A program made the position numbers and the translations under genes. The notes beneath the pieces were generated by a model. It was not told the DNA's origin. It searched no databases and saw nothing but the letters and a program-made list of their open reading frames with translations. From Closterium sp. NIES-65 (taxonomy: Eukaryota > Streptophyta > Zygnematophyceae > Desmidiales > Closteriaceae), in NCBI GenBank assembly GCA_948144175.1, contig CANXME010001986.1, forward strand, positions 558,001 through 622,000: a stretch of DNA of 64,000 nt. The letters are read 5' to 3'. Below, in pieces: positions 8,461-21,639 of this stretch (positions within the stretch are counted from its first letter, which is position 1; each line of letters starts with the position of its first letter).

Positions 8461-11400
8461 CTCCTACCGGCGCGCCACGGCCCTACTTATTCGGACTGGT
8501 GAGATCACTCCCTGCTAGGCCACTGCAGTCATTACGCACCTCTGCACTGTCGCTGACCTCATTACGCACCTCCGCACTAGTGACACTCGCTACCGCGCTG
8601 CGCTTCCTGCTGAGTTCTGCGCCAAGAACCCCCCCCCCCCCCCCCCCATGTTCATCACCCTCTACTACATAGTCACCCGGCTCCCTGACTCTCTCTGCGT
8701 AGTCAGGGACCACTTCCTCTCAGTTTGCCCCACCACACTCACCGTTGACCTCCTCGACGAGCGCCTCCTAGCAGCAGAGAAGAGCATAGTCGCTGTAGGA
8801 GCCTCTCGTGGTGACCCTCGCACCCCCGTCTTTGAGGGGTGTTCCCCCTCCCCCCTCTTGCCCTCTGTTGCTTCTGCTACTGCGGCCGACCTCGTTGGTT
8901 TCGAGTCGGTCGGCGCTGCGTCTGCCCCTAGCGGGAGACGCCGCACCGGCAAGGGCAAGGGGGGCAAGGGCGCTAGAGGGGCTAGCGGGGGCGGTGGAGG
9001 TGGTGGTGGAGGCAGTGGAGGGGGTGGGGGTGGTGGTGGGAGTGGTGGCGGGGGTGGAGGTCTCGGTGGCAGCAGTGGAGGCGGTGGAGGCGGCGGCGGT
9101 GGCGGAGCGAGCGGAGGTGGCGTAGGCGGCGGAGGTGGCGGAGGTGGCGGAGGCGGCGGAGGTGGCGGAGGCGGCGGCGGCAGCGGTGGAGCTGGTCGCG
9201 GCTCTGCGCAGAGGAGTGGCTCCGGTGGTGGTCCGCGCCAGCAGCAGCAGCGCAGTCGTGAGACCCTGTCCCCTCAGCAGCTTCGTGAGTGGTACGCTGC
9301 GCGTCAGCGCGGTGGGGGTACTGGTCCCTGCACCTACGTCCTCCGTACCGGCGACCACGCTGGTGAGCAGTGCGGGGGCCCGCACTCCACCCAGCGCTGC
9401 TTCGGCCGCCTGACGGACGCGTGGCGTCACCAGTTCCCTGAGGCCTCTGAGATCCCTCGCTGGGGAGAGCTGTCTAGGGCAGGGGTTGCTATCTTTGATC
9501 TTGACTATGATGCTATTCTTGCTGCCATGTATGCTGTGTCTGATAGTGTTGAGGTTTACTGTTACCTGTGTGTTCAGCCTGACCCGGGCATTGAGGCTGC
9601 TGCTCTAGGTGCTGGTGAGGCTCCTGCTCTAGGTGCTAGTACGTCTGCTGCCCCAGGTGCTGGTGAGTCTGCTCTCTCAGGTACTACATCGGCTCAGGCC
9701 TTACACACCTTCACCCTTGACTCCGGTGCTTCCCGCTCCTTCTTTCGAGACCGCACCACGCTTACGCCACTTAGTCGGCCGGTTGCGGTCTCCCTGGCGG
9801 ACCCCTCTGGGGGTCCTGTCCTTGCTAGCTTCTCCACTGTCTTACCGTGCCCGGCAGCCCCCTCTGGCACCCTGTCCGGTCTCTACCTCCCCTCGTTCTC
9901 TACGAACTTGGTGAGTGGAGCTGACCTACAGGATAGGGGGGTTTACCATTTCATTCCTGCGAGTCAGCGGGTGACCCACTGCATGTGTGCTCGGACAGGC
10001 CGACACTTGGCCACGTTCGCCCGTCGGCCGGGGTCGAGCCTGTACACACTTACTACTGAGTCTCCTCCGACTGCTGAGTCTGGTCAGGTAGCTGCGTCGA
10101 GTCAGGTGTTTGCTGTAGCGTCCAGGTCTGGTCCTGAGTCTGCTCCCTGCTCGTGTCGTCTCCTGTCCCACCAGACTCTCCTTTGGCACCACCGCCTTGG
10201 TCACCCCTCCCTGCCTCGTCTCCGAGGCATGGCCTCCCGTGTCCTTGTCTCTGGTCTCCCCCGGTCTCTCCCTCCCCTACCTCCAGGGCCTGCCCCTACC
10301 TGCGTCCCTTGCGTCGAGGGGCGACAGCGCGCCGCCCCTCACTCCTCCGAGTTTCCTCCGACAGAGGCTCCGCTGCAGACTCTTCACATGGACGTGTGGG
10401 GTCCCGCCCGCGTCCGTGGCCAGGGGCACGAGCGTTACTTCCTGTTGGTGGTTGACGACTACTCGCGTTACACCACACTTTTCCCCTTGCGCAGCAAGAG
10501 CGACGTCACTGAGGTGTTGATTGACTGGATCCGCGCAGCTCGTCTCCAGCTCAGAGAGAGTTTCGGCTCGGACTTTCCTGTTCTGCGTCTGCACTCTGAC
10601 AGAGGCGGGGAGTTTTCCTCTGCCCGTCTGGGAGCCTTCTTTCGAGCACAGGGCATCCGCGAGACCTTCACGCTTCCGGCCTCTCCACAGCAAAATGGGA
10701 TTGCTGAGCGCCGCATTGGCATGGTCATGGACGTCGCTCGTACGTCCATGATACATGCGGCTGCCCCCCATTTTCTGTGGTCGTTTGCGGTTGAGTACGC
10801 AGCGCATCAGCTCAACCTCATGCCCCGGGTCTCCTTGCCAGAGACCTCCCCCACCCTGCGGTGGACGGGGAAGGTTGGCGATGCGTTTGCGTTTCGGGTC
10901 TGGGGATCTCGGGCGTTTGTTCGCGACTTGTCTGCGGACAAGCTGTCCCCCCGTGCTGTTCCCTGCGTCTTCCTTGGCTTCCCCCCTAACGCGCCTGGGT
11001 GGCAGTTTAACCACCCCACCTCGCGCCGGGTTCAAACCTCCCAGGACGTCACCTTTGACGAGTCGGTGCCTTACTACCGTCTCTTCCCCTACCGCACTGC
11101 GCCCCTCCCCCCGCCGCCGTTCTTCCTTGCGCCAGGTCCTCCCCCGGTAGACCCCCTCCCCCCTCAGGGTCCTGCCCCGTCAGGTGTGTCCCAGGTAGAC
11201 GCAGTCGAGCCTGTCAAGGTAGCTGTTGACTCTGGTGCTGCTAGAGGTACTGAGCCTGCTGGTGCCGGGTCTGGAGGTGCTGAGCCTGATGGTGCAGAGC
11301 CTGGGGGTGCTGAGTCTAGGGGTGCTGAGTCTGGGGGTGCTGAGCCTAGGGGTGCGGAGCCTGGGGGTGCTGGGTCTACTCGTGTGGCCTCTCGCGGTGC

Positions 11401-12502
11401 TTCGTCGAGGCGGGAGCCACTCTCTCCGCGGGAGCTGTGCGAGTGGTTTGCCCCGCGCTGGAGTCGTGCTGCTGGAGCTGGAGGTACTACTGTTGCTGCT
11501 GGTCCTGGAGGTGCTCGTAATGGCGGTACTGGAGCTGCTGAGACTGGGGGTGCTGCTGGGGCTGCTGGAGTTGGTCCTGCTGGAGGTACTGCTGGAGCTG
11601 CTGCCGGTCCTGCTGGAGTTGGTGCAGCTGGAGCTACTAGGGGTGTTGGCCCTGGTGGTTCTGCTGGCGCTGGTGCGTCTGAGGGTGCTTGAGTTGGCGC
11701 TGTTGGAGCTGGAGGTGCTACTGGCACTGGTGCTGCCGCTGGGGGTACTTGTGTTGTCCCTGCTGGTTCTGGAGGCGCTGCGCGGCCGCGGCCGTACTTC
11801 GTTCCGCTCCTTGAGCAGGTTCTTAGTCTCCCGCCCTCTACTAGTCCTGCTCCTCCCTTAGAGTGTCCACAGCCTGTCTAGTCGCAGTCACAGTTACAAC
11901 CCGCTCCCCCCTACCTGCTCCTTCTCCCTACAGTGGTCCTACTGGAGGTCTTGCTGAGCGTCGTGAGCCTGCGTCTCGTCCTGCGTCGCCTGTTCGTGCT
12001 GCTCGCACTAGTCATCGTGCTCCGCGTCCGCGTCCTCCTGCGGTCCCAAGCACACACCAGATGGCACTGCGTCCTTCCACTGCTCCTCTGCGTGTCCCGT
12101 TGCCGTCTCCTCCAGAGTCCTCTCTTCCAGTTCTTGCTGACCCGGAGTCTGACTCTCTTCGTGCTGCCAGTCCTACTGTCACGCGTCTACTGGCTACTGT
12201 TGTCACTGACCCTTCCTTTGAGTCCACTGCTGCGTCGGCCCTAGTTGCTAAGCTTGTCAACTTTGCTGCTCGCTGTCGTCTAGACTACACTGCCAGTCAA
12301 GTTGCTGAGTCTAAGTCTGTCTGTCCTCCGTCCGTCGAGGGTGAGTGTGCTCTTAGCACGGACGTCCTTGAGGACAGGCAGGAGGAGTTCCAGTGTTTTG
12401 CTGCTGCTTTGCCTCATCTCGTGTCCACGCTGATTGCCCCTGAGGGAGACCCGGATGCACCAGACATCCCGACTCCTCGATCGTACGCTAAGGCGGTCGA
12501 GG

Positions 12503-12630
12503 TGTCAGATTTATATGACATAGTTTCTGTAGGCTATAGTGGGGTAGCACATATGGGGTACAGGGTTTCTAGGGTTGCATTTGTACCCAATCTTCCATAG
12601 TCATTTCATTCCTGTTTTCCTTGCTTCACA
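12503..12630 (+). repeat. Copia-A2 5' LTR
   Basis: 128 bp, TGTCAGATTT...GCTTCACA, identical to the 3' copy. Confidence 0.95.
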
Positions 12631-12689
12631 TGGTATAGAGCGGGTCCTGCCTTAGGACCGTTTTTTTAGGGCCCACCGAAGCGCGCCCC

Positions 12690-13740
12690 GAGGCGCGCCT
12701 TTTTTTAGCGACCCCTCGGGTCGCCTTTTCCCTCGCGGCCCCGCTGTCCCTTAGACGCGGCCCCGCCACCTCTCCTGATCGCGGCCCCGCCGCCTGTTTG
12801 ACGCGGCCCCGCCGCCTCTCCTGACGCGGCCCCGCCGCCTCCCCTGACGCGGCTCCGCCGCCTCCCCTGACGCGGCCCCGCCGCCTGTTTGACGCGGCCC
12901 CGCCGCCTCCCCTGACGCGGCCCCGCCGCCTCCCCTGACGCGGCTCCGCCGCCTCCCCTGACGCGGCCCCGCCGCCTGTTTGACGCGGCTCCGCCGCCTC
13001 CCCTGGCGCGGCCCCGCCGCCTATTTGACGCGGCCCCGCCGCCTCCCCTGACGCGGCCCCGCCGCCTCCCCTGACGCGGCTCCGCCGCCTCCCCTGACGC
13101 GGCCCCGCCGCCTCCCCTGACGCGGCTCCGCCGCCTCCCCTGACGCGGCCCTGCCGCCTCCCTTGACGCGGCTCCGCCGCCTCCCGTGCCGGCCCGCCGC
13201 TGCTCCTGCCGGCCCGCCGCTGCACCTGCCGGCCCGCCGCTGCACCCAGCGGCCCGCCGCCTCTGACGGCCTCGCCGCTGCACCTGCCGGCCCGCCGCCT
13301 CTAACGGCCTCGCCGCTGCACCTGCCGGCCCGCCACTGCACCCTACGGCCCGCCGCTGCACCCTACGGCCCGCCGCCTGCACCTGCCGGCCCGCCACTGC
13401 ACCTGCCGGCCCGCCGCTGCACCTGCCGGCCCGCCGCTGCACCTGCCGGCCCGCCACTGCACCAGTCGACCCGCCGCTGCACTTGATGGCCCCGCCCCTG
13501 CATCTCCTGGCCGAGCCGCCCCAGCAGCCGAACCGCCCGTGAGCCGAGCCGCCCGACGCCGAGCCGCCCGGGACCCGAGCCGCCCTGCCGCCGAGCCGCC
13601 CGGGAGCCGAGCCGCCCTGCACCCGAGCCGCCCAGCCGCCGAGCCGCCCGGGAGCCGAGCCGCCCTGCGCCCGAGCCGCCCAGCAGCCGAGCCGCCCTGC
13701 ACCCGAGCCGCCCGGTCGCTGAGCCGCCTTTCTGCATAGC
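12690..13740 (+). repeat. GC-rich minisatellite leader of Copia-A2
   Basis: Three successive repeat types: about 23-bp units around GACGCGGCCCCGCCGCC (12760-13180), GCACCTGCCGGCCCGCCGCT units (13190-13490) and GAGCCGCCCGGGAGCC units (13540-13730). All frames are Arg/Ala/Pro/Gly strings; I take it as an untranslated leader. Confidence 0.85.
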
Positions 13741-13803
13741 TGCACGACCTGCCCTGCCTGGTGAGCACAGTCCCACTGACACTGCGAGCTCTTTCCCTAC
13801 TGC

Positions 13804-16800
13804 TTGCACTACGTCGCTGTCGTCGCCATGGCTACCCCTAGTGTCCTAGCTTTTGACGCTGAGGGTCGCGCCATTGATTTTGAGGTCTGGTTAGAAGACC
13901 TGCAGCTGTTCTTACAGTGCGACAGGGCTGACGACCTTTCTCTCTTTGATCTCACCTCTGGCGCCTCTCCTGCTCCTGCTGCTGATGCTGATCCCGCTGT
14001 CCGCTCTAAGTGGGCCACCCGCGATGCTGCTGCACGTCTTGCTGTGCGTCGCCACCTCCCTACCTCTGAGCGTGCGCACTTTAGTCAGTACAAGAGTGCT
14101 CAGACCTTGTACGACGCTGTAGTTGCGCGCTACTCCTCCCCTGCCACTGCTGCACTGAGCCGTCTCATGCTTCCCTACCTCTTTCCTGACCTTGCTGCCT
14201 TTCCCACTGTCGCTGACCTCATTACGCACCTCCGCACTAGTGACACTCGCTACCGCGCCGCCCTTCCTGCTGAGTTCTGCGCTAAGAACCCCCCCCCCAT
14301 GTACATCGCTCTCTACTACGTAGTCGCGCGCCTCCCTGACTCCCTTCGCGTCGTCAGGGACCACTTTCTCGCAGTCTGTCCCACCACCCTCACCGTCGAC
14401 CTCCTCGAGAAGGCCCTCCTCGCAGCGGAGAAGAGCATAGTCGCTGTAGGTGCTTCTCGTGGTGACCCTCGCACCCCCATCTTTGAGGGGTGCTCTCCTT
14501 CCCCCTTGGTGCCCTCTGTTGCCTCTGCTGCTGCTGCCGACCTGCTTGGTCTTGAGTCGGTCGGCGCGGCGTCTGCCCCTAGTGGGAGACGTCGCTCCAG
14601 CAAGGGCAAGGGGGGCAAGGGCGCGGGTGGAGCTGGAGGGGGCGGTGGCGGTGGCGGCGGTGGCGGCGAAGGGAGTGGGGGTGGCGGCGGGACTAGTGGT
14701 GGAGGTGGTGGTGGTGGTGGCAGCAGTGGCGGAGACGGTGGTGGTGGTGCCAGCGGTGGTGGTGGAGGCAGCGGCGGTGGTGGAGGCGGCGGAGGTGGAG
14801 GCGGTGGAGGCGGCAGCGGAGGAGGCGGTGGTGGTGGAGGAGGTGGAGCTGGTCGAGGTGGTACCCAGCAGCGTAGCGGCGGTGGTGGTGGCCAGCGCTC
14901 GCAGCGGCAGCAGCAGCAGCGCTCGCGGGACATCCCTCCGCCTCAGCAGCTTCGTGAGTGGTACGCTGGGCGTCAGAGGGGTGGGGGTACTGGTCCCTGC
15001 ACCTACGTTCTTCGTTCCGGCGACCGCGCGGGTGAGAAGTGTGGGGGTGCCCACGCCACCCAGCGCTGCTTTGGCCGCCTGACGGACGCCTGGCGTCAGC
15101 AGTTCCCTGGGGCTAGTGAGATCCCTCGCTGGGATGAGCTTCTCAGGGCTGGTGTAGCGATCTTTGATCTTGATTTTGATGCTATCCTTGCTGCTATGTA
15201 TGTTGTGGATTATAGTGAGGAGAATGAGGGTTACCGTTGTTTCCAGCCCGACCCGGGCATTGGTACTGCTGCGCTAGGTGCTTGTGAGGCTGCTGCTCTA
15301 GGTGCCAGTGCGTCTGCGCTCTCAGGTACTGGTGAGACTGCGCTCTCAGGTACTGCGTCGTCCTCGTCCTCCCTCACTTTCACACTTCACTCCGGAGCTT
15401 CTCGCTCCTTCTTTCGAGACCGCACTACCCTTACGCCGCTCGGCCGGCCGGTTGCAGTCTCCCTTGCTGACCCCTCTGGGGGTCCTGTCCTGTCTCACTT
15501 CTCCACTGTCCTCCCGTGTCCGGCTGCCCCTTCGGGCACCCTGTCGGGTCTGTACCTTCCCTCGTTCTCTACAAACTTGGTGAGTGGAGCGGACCTGCAG
15601 GATGTGGGTGTTCACCAGTTCACTCCTGCGAGTCAGCGGGTGACCCACTGCACGGAGGCACACACAGGCCGACACCTGGCCACGTTCTCGCGTCGGCCGG
15701 GGTCGAGTCTCTACACCCTGACCGTTGAGTCTCCTCCTGTCCCTGCGTCTGGTCAGGTGGCTGCGTCGGGTCAGGTACTTGCTGCTGCGTCCCGGTCAGG
15801 TCCTGAGTCTGCCCCCTGTTCTTGTCGCCTCCTGTCTCACGAGACTCTCCTGTGGCACCACCGTCTTGGCCACCCCTCCTTGCCCCGTCTTCGGAGCATG
15901 GCTTCCCGTGTCCTTGTCTCTGGTCTTCCCCAGTCTCTCCCTCCTCTCCCCTCCGGGCCAGGACCTTCCTGTGTCCCCTGTGTCGAGGGTCGCCTCCGGG
16001 CTACTCCTCACTCCTCCCACTTCCCCCCGACAGAGGCTCCCCTGCAGACGCTTCACATGGATGTGTGGGGCCCAGCCCCCGTCCGTGGGCAGGGTTACGA
16101 GCGCTACTTCCTGTTGGTGGTTGACGACTACTCGCGTTACACCTCAGTCCTCCCCTTGCGCAGCAAGGGTGAGGTCACTGAGGTGCTGATCGACTGGATC
16201 CGCGAGGCTCGTCTCCAGCTCAGGAAGAGCTTCGGCTCGGACTTTCCTGTTCTGCGTCTGCACTCTGACAGAGGCGGAGAGTTCTCTTCTCGCCTTCTGC
16301 GGGACTACTGTCGTGCACGGGGGATCCGCCAGACCTTCACGCTTCCGGACTCACCACAGCAAAATGGGATTGCTGAGCGCCGCATTGGCATGGTCATGGA
16401 TGTCGCTCGTACGTCCATGATGCATGCGGCTGCCCCTCATTTTCTGTGGCCGTTTGCGGTGAGGTACGCGGCGCATCAGCTCAACCTTCACCCCCGGGTC
16501 TCTCGGCCTGCGATGTCCCCAGCCTTGCTGTGGACGGGGAAGGTTGGCGATGCGTCTGTGTTCCGTGTCTGGGGATCTCGGGCGTTTGTCCGCGACTTGT
16601 CTGCGGACAAGCTGTCCCCTCGTGCTGCTCCCTGTGTCTTCCTTGGCTTCCCCACTGACGCCCCAGGGTGGCAGTTTTACCACCCCTCCTCTCGTCGTGT
16701 TCTGTCCTCCCAGGACGTTACGTTCGACGAGTCAGTCCCCTTCTACCGTCTCTTCCCCTACCGCACTCCTTCCCTCCCCCCTCCCCCGGACTTCCTTGTG

Positions 16801-19552
16801 CCGGTTCCCCCCCCGGTAGACCCCCTCCCCCCTCAGGTTCCTGCCCCCTCAGGTGTGTCCCAGGTAGACGCCGTTGACCCGGTCGAGGTTACTGGTGACT
16901 CTGGTGCTGCTGCGGGTGCTGAGCCTGGGGGTGCTGACTCTGGGGGTGCTGTGCGCGGGGGTGCTGAGCCTGGGGGTGCTACTGCTGGGGGTGCTGGGCC
17001 TGAGGGTGCTACTGCGGAGGGTGCGGAGCCTGGGGGTGCTGAGCCGAGGGGTGCTGTGCCTGGAGATGCTGGGTCTGGGGGTGCTGGGTTGGGAGCTGCT
17101 GAGCCTGGGGGTGCTGAGCTGGGAGCTGCTGAGCCTGGGGTTTCTCCTGCTGCTGCGTCTCGCCGGGAGCCCCTCTCTCCACAGGAGCTGCGCGAGTGGT
17201 TCGCTCGCCGCTGGAGGCGTGCTGCTGAGTCTGGAGGTGCTGCTGGAGCTGGAGCTGGAGCTTCTTCGACCGTCGAGGGTGCGGGTGCTGCCGGTCCCGG
17301 AGCTGCTGGACCTGCGGGTCCTCCTGGAGCTGGAGCTGCTGCGGGCGCTGGTGCTGAGCCTACTTCTGTTGGTCCTGCCGCTGGACGTGTGGGTGGCGCT
17401 GGTGCTGTCGCTGAGGGTGCTGGTGCTGTCCCTGCTGCGTCTGGAGCTGCCGCGCGGCCTCGGCTGTACTTCGTTCCGCTCGTGCAACAGGTTCTTGGTC
17501 TTTCTCCTCCAGTAGAGGGTCCACCGCCTGTCCAGTCGCAGTCCCTGCTGGAGCCTTCCTCTCCACTGCCTGCTCCCTCTCCTTACACTGGTCGTACTGG
17601 AGGTCTTGCTGAGCGTCGTGAGCCTGCGTCTCGTCCCGCGTCGCCTGTTCGCAACGCTCGCGCTAGTGGTCGCATTTCGCGTCAGCGTCCTCCTCCTGTC
17701 CCTGGCACGCACCGGATGTCTTTGCGTCCGTCCACTGCTCCTCTGCGTGCCCCTTTGCCTTCTCCTCCTGAGTCCTCTCTTCCTGCGCTTGCCGACCCTG
17801 GGTCGGACTCTCTTCGTGCTGCCAGTCCTACTGTCACGCGTCTGCTTGCTACTGTCGTCACTGACCCCTCTTTTGAGTCCACTGCTGCGTCTGCTCTAGT
17901 CGCTGAGCTCGTCGACTTTGCTGCTCGCTGTCGTCTCGACTACGCTGCTAGTCTTGTTGCTGAGTCTGCGTCTGTCTGTCCTCCGTCCGTCGGGGGTGAG
18001 TGTGCTCTTGGCACGGACGTCCTAGAGGACAGGCAGGAGGAGTTACAGTGTCTAGCGACTGCTTCACCTCATCTCGCGTCTGTACTGCTTGCCCCTCAGG
18101 GAGACCCGGATGCACTAGACATCCCGACTCCGCGTTCTTACGCGGAGGCCGTAGAGGGTCCCTACTCCTCTCAGTGGCAGGCAGCTATGGATGCAGAGAT
18201 GGCTTCCTGGAAGTCCACAGGCACCTACGTTGACGCGGTTCCCCCTCCTGGGGCGAACATCGTCAGTGGCATGTGGATCTTCAGGGTGAAGCGGCCGCCG
18301 GGCTCTCCACCTGTCTTCAAGGCACGGTACGTTGCTCGTGGCTTCAGTCAGCGGCAGGGAGTTGACTACTTTCAGACCTTCTCTCCCACCCCGAAGATGA
18401 CTACTCTTCGGGTGCTGCTGCACATAGCCGCTCAGCGCGACTACGAGCTTCACTCTCTCGACTTCAGCACTGCGCTCTTGCAGGGTAGCCTGCACGAGGA
18501 GATCTGGCTTCGCCGTCCACCTGGCTTCACTGGGACTTTCCCTCCTGGCACCCAGTGGAGCCTCCGACGGCCAGTCTACGGTCTCCGCCAGGCACCGCGT
18601 GAGTGGCACGACACACTGAGGAATACACTTGCGGCTCTTGGGTTTGCTCCTTCTACTGCTGACCCGTCGCTGTTTCTTCGCACCGACACTTCCCTGCCGC
18701 CGTTCTACATCCTCGTGTACGTCGACGACTTGGTCTTTGCCACAGCGGACACTGCTGGACTCGCCTACGTGAAGTCCGAGCTGCTGAAGAGACACACGTG
18801 CACAAACCTGGGTGAACTGCGTAGCTACCTTGGCTTGCAGATCACTCGGGACAGAGCACGCCGCACCATTACCTTGACTCAGTCACACATGGTGCAGCAG
18901 GTCCTTCGGCACTTCGGCTTCACGTACTCCTCGCCTCAGGCCACTCCTCTGCCTACTCGCCACTCACTCTCAGCTCTGCCTTCGGATGAGTCCGTAGAGT
19001 CGAGTGGTCCGTATGCAGAGCTTGTTGGCTGCCTCATGTACCTGATGACCTGCACACGTCCTGACCTTGCATACCCTCTGAGCATTCTTGCTCGCTATGT
19101 TGCTCCTGGGAGACACAGACCAGAGCACATGGCTGCAGCGAAGAGGGTATTGCGCTACCTGTGCAGCACGTCGGGCATGGGGCTAGTGCTTGGAGGGCGG
19201 AGTCCAGTGGTCCTTACCGGCCACGCGGACGCTTCTTGGGCTGACGACCAGGCTACGCAGCGGTCGTCACAGGGTTACACCTTCAGCCTTGGTTCCGGCT
19301 CTGTCTCGTGGCGGTCTACTCGCTCGTCTTTGGTTCTCGGCTCCAGTTGTGAGGCACAGAACGAAGCACATTGCTCTCCGCTACTTCCTTGCTCGTGAGC
19401 TGCAGCAGCGTGGTCAGTTGCGACTTGCGTACGTGGCCTCTGAGGCCAACACTGCTGATGTGTTCACCAAGGCACTCGCGCCTTGTGACCATCAGCGCTT
19501 TTGCACCCAGCTGGATCTTGTGCCTGTCTTGCCTCACTTGCTCTCCTCTTGA
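13804..19552 (+). pseudogene. Copia-A2 gag-pol polyprotein region
   Basis: Parts in order: gag N-terminal region after the ATG at 13831 (MATPSVLAFDAEG), capsid-like middle, Gly-rich tract (about 14635-14860), CX13CX3HX4C knuckle (about 14998-15070), protease HSGAS (about 15387), integrase (WHHRLGHPS, zinc residues, DVWGP, HSDRGGEF, QQNGIAERR; 15.85-16.4 kb), Gly/Ala/Glu-rich linker (16.9-17.5 kb), reverse transcriptase (18.15-18.9 kb with YVDDLVFA) and RNase H (19.0-19.5 kb). Family knowledge: reverse transcription and integration of the element. Almost continuous, about one break; a recent fossil. Confidence 0.9.
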
Positions 19553-19746
19553 CTTCACTTGTACTGTGACATATATATATACCTGCTCTTGCTTGTCTAG
19601 TTCTATATATATATGTCTGTACTCCTGCATGTGAACTGGCCTCTGGCCCTGCTCTTGTGCTCGGACTGTGTGGTGACGTTGTCATCCACCCTGAGCTTGC
19701 TCTGCTTTGCTTTACTTGACTGGTCTTGTGACCCCTTGTTCTCCCC

Positions 19747-19765
19747 CACTTTGCCTATGGGGGTG
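19747..19765 (+). other. Polypurine tract of Copia-A2
   Basis: CACTTTGCCTATGGGGGTG directly before the 3' LTR. The same 19 bp, with one or two changes, precede the 3' LTRs of A1, A3, A4, NA-1, NA-2 and NA-3. Confidence 0.85.
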
Positions 19766-19893
19766 TGTCAGATTTATATGACATAGTTTCTGTAGGCTAT
19801 AGTGGGGTAGCACATATGGGGTACAGGGTTTCTAGGGTTGCATTTGTACCCAATCTTCCATAGTCATTTCATTCCTGTTTTCCTTGCTTCACA
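19766..19893 (+). repeat. Copia-A2 3' LTR
   Basis: 128 bp, identical to 12503-12630, followed by CGAGG. Confidence 0.95.
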
Positions 19894-21620
19894 CGAGGGT
19901 CCCTACTTCTCTCAGTGGCAGTCAGCCATGGACGCAGAGATGGCTTCCTGGAAGTCCACAGGCACCTACGTCGACGAGGTTCCCCCACCTGGGGCGAACA
20001 TCGTCAGTGGCATGTGGATCTTGAGGGTGAAGCGGCCGCTGGGTTCTCCGCCTGTCTTCAAGGCGCGTTACGTGGCTCGAGGCTTCAGTCAGCGGCAGGG
20101 AGTTGACTACTTTCAGACCTTCTCTCCCACCCCGAAGATGACCACTCTTCGGGTGCTGCTGCACATAGCCGCTCAGCGCGACTACGAGCTTCACTCTCTT
20201 GACTTCAGCACAGCTTTCCTGCAGGGCAGCCTGCACGAGGAGATCTGGCTGCGCCGCCCACCTGGCTTCACTGGGTCGTTTTCTCCTGGTACCGAGTGGA
20301 GCCTCCGGCGGCCAGTCTACGGTCTCCGCCTGGCGCCCCGTGAGTGGCACGACACACTGAGGACTACACTTGCGGCTCTTGGGTTTGCTCCTTCTACAGC
20401 CAACCCGTCGCTGTTTCTGCGCATCGACACCTCTTTGCCACCGTTCTACATCCTCGTGTACGTCGACGACTTGGTCTTTGCCACTGCTGACACTGCTGGA
20501 CTCGCCTACGTGAAGTCCGAGCTGCAGAAGAGACACACGTTCACAGACCTGGGTGAACTGCGCAGCTACCTTGGCTTGCAGATCACCCGGGACAGAGCAC
20601 AGCGCACCATTACCCTGACTCAGTCACACATGGTGCAGCAGGTCCTTCAGCGCTTCGACTTCACTTACTCCTCGCCTCAGGCCACTCCTCTGTCTACTCG
20701 CCACTCGCTCTCAGCTCTGCCTTCGGATGAGTCCGTAGAGCCGAGTGGCCCGTACCCAGAGCTTGTTGGCTGCGTCATGTACCTGATGACCTGCACACGA
20801 CCTGACCTTGCATATCCTCTTAGCATCTTGGCACGCTATGTTGCTCTTGGGAGACACCGACCAGAGCACATGGCTGCAGCGAAGAGGGTGTTGCGCTACT
20901 TGTGCAGTACGCCGGGCATGGGGCTAGTGCTTGGAGGGCGACGTCGAGTGGTCCTCACAAGTCACGCTGACGCTTCTTGGGCTGACGACCAGACTCTGCA
21001 GCGGTCGTCACAGGGTTACACCTTCAGCCTTGGCTCCGGCTCTGTTTCGTGGCGGTCTACCCGCTCGTCTTCTGTTCTCGGCTCCAGCTGTGAGGCTGAG
21101 ATCTACGCGGGGGCCATTGCTGCTCAGGAGCTACGCTGGCTCACCTACCTCCTGACTGACCTAGGAGAGCCGCCTCGTTCTCCTCCACTTCTGTACGTAG
21201 ACAACAAGGCCATGCTGGCCTTGTGTTGGGAGCACAGACTAGAGCACAGAACGAAGGACATTGCTCTCCGCTACTTCTTTTCTCGTGAGCTGCAGCAGCG
21301 TGGTCAGCTGCGCCTTGCTTACGTGGCCTCTGAGGCCAACATTGCTGATATCTTTACCAAGGCACTTCCGCCTTATGATCATCAGCGCTTCTGTACGATG
21401 CTAGGTCTTGTGCCTACTTGGCCTCACTTGCTCACTTCTTGACCTTGCTTGTACTGTGATCTTTCTATACCTGCACTTGCTTGTTTCCCTTTATATATGA
21501 TCTTGCATGTGAACTGGCCTTGTTGCCTTGCTCTTGTGCTCGGACTGTGTGGTGACGTTGTGATCCACCCTGAGCTTGCTTTGCTTTGCTTGACTGGTCT
21601 TGTGACCTCTTGTTCTCCCC

Positions 21621-21639
21621 CACTTTGCCTATGGGGGTG
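21621..21639 (+). other. Polypurine tract of Copia-A1
   Basis: CACTTTGCCTATGGGGGTG abutting the 3' LTR. Confidence 0.85.

Larger units (their letters stand above)
12503..19893 (+). mobile_element. Copia-A2, young nearly whole Ty1/copia element inside Copia-A1
   Basis: LTRs of 128 bp at 12503-12630 and 19766-19893 that are identical as far as I can read, so this is the youngest element here. Target duplication CGAGG (12498-12502 and 19894-19898). Primer-site-like TGGTATAGAGC starts at 12631; polypurine tract 19747-19765. A GC-rich leader (12.7-13.7 kb) precedes one long gag-pol reading frame. Nearly whole, with about one break. It splits Copia-A1 between its linker and reverse transcriptase. 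Confidence 0.95.
8648..21442 (+). pseudogene. Copia-A1 gag-pol remains
   Basis: Parts recognised: capsid-like gag end, Gly-rich tract (about 8990-9215), a zinc-knuckle-like CX13CX3HX4C (about 9328-9402), protease DSGAS (about 9720), GAG-pre-integrase WHHRLGHPS and integrase core (DVWGP, HSDRGGEF, QQNGIAERR; 10.2-10.9 kb), Gly/Ala/Glu-rich linker (11.2-11.7 kb), then reverse transcriptase with YVDDLVFA and RNase H (19.9-21.4 kb) beyond the Copia-A2 insertion. Family knowledge: a copia polyprotein. Fossil, with about three breaks plus the insertion. Confidence 0.88.

Noticed and set aside
12626-13800. Long Arg/Gly/Ala open frames on the minus strand
   Set aside because: GC-rich tandem repeats of the Copia-A2 leader keep all frames open; no codon structure.
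14316-14933. Pro-rich open frame opposite copia gag
   Set aside because: Complement of the Gly-rich gag tract; same for frames at 55.85-56.5 kb.
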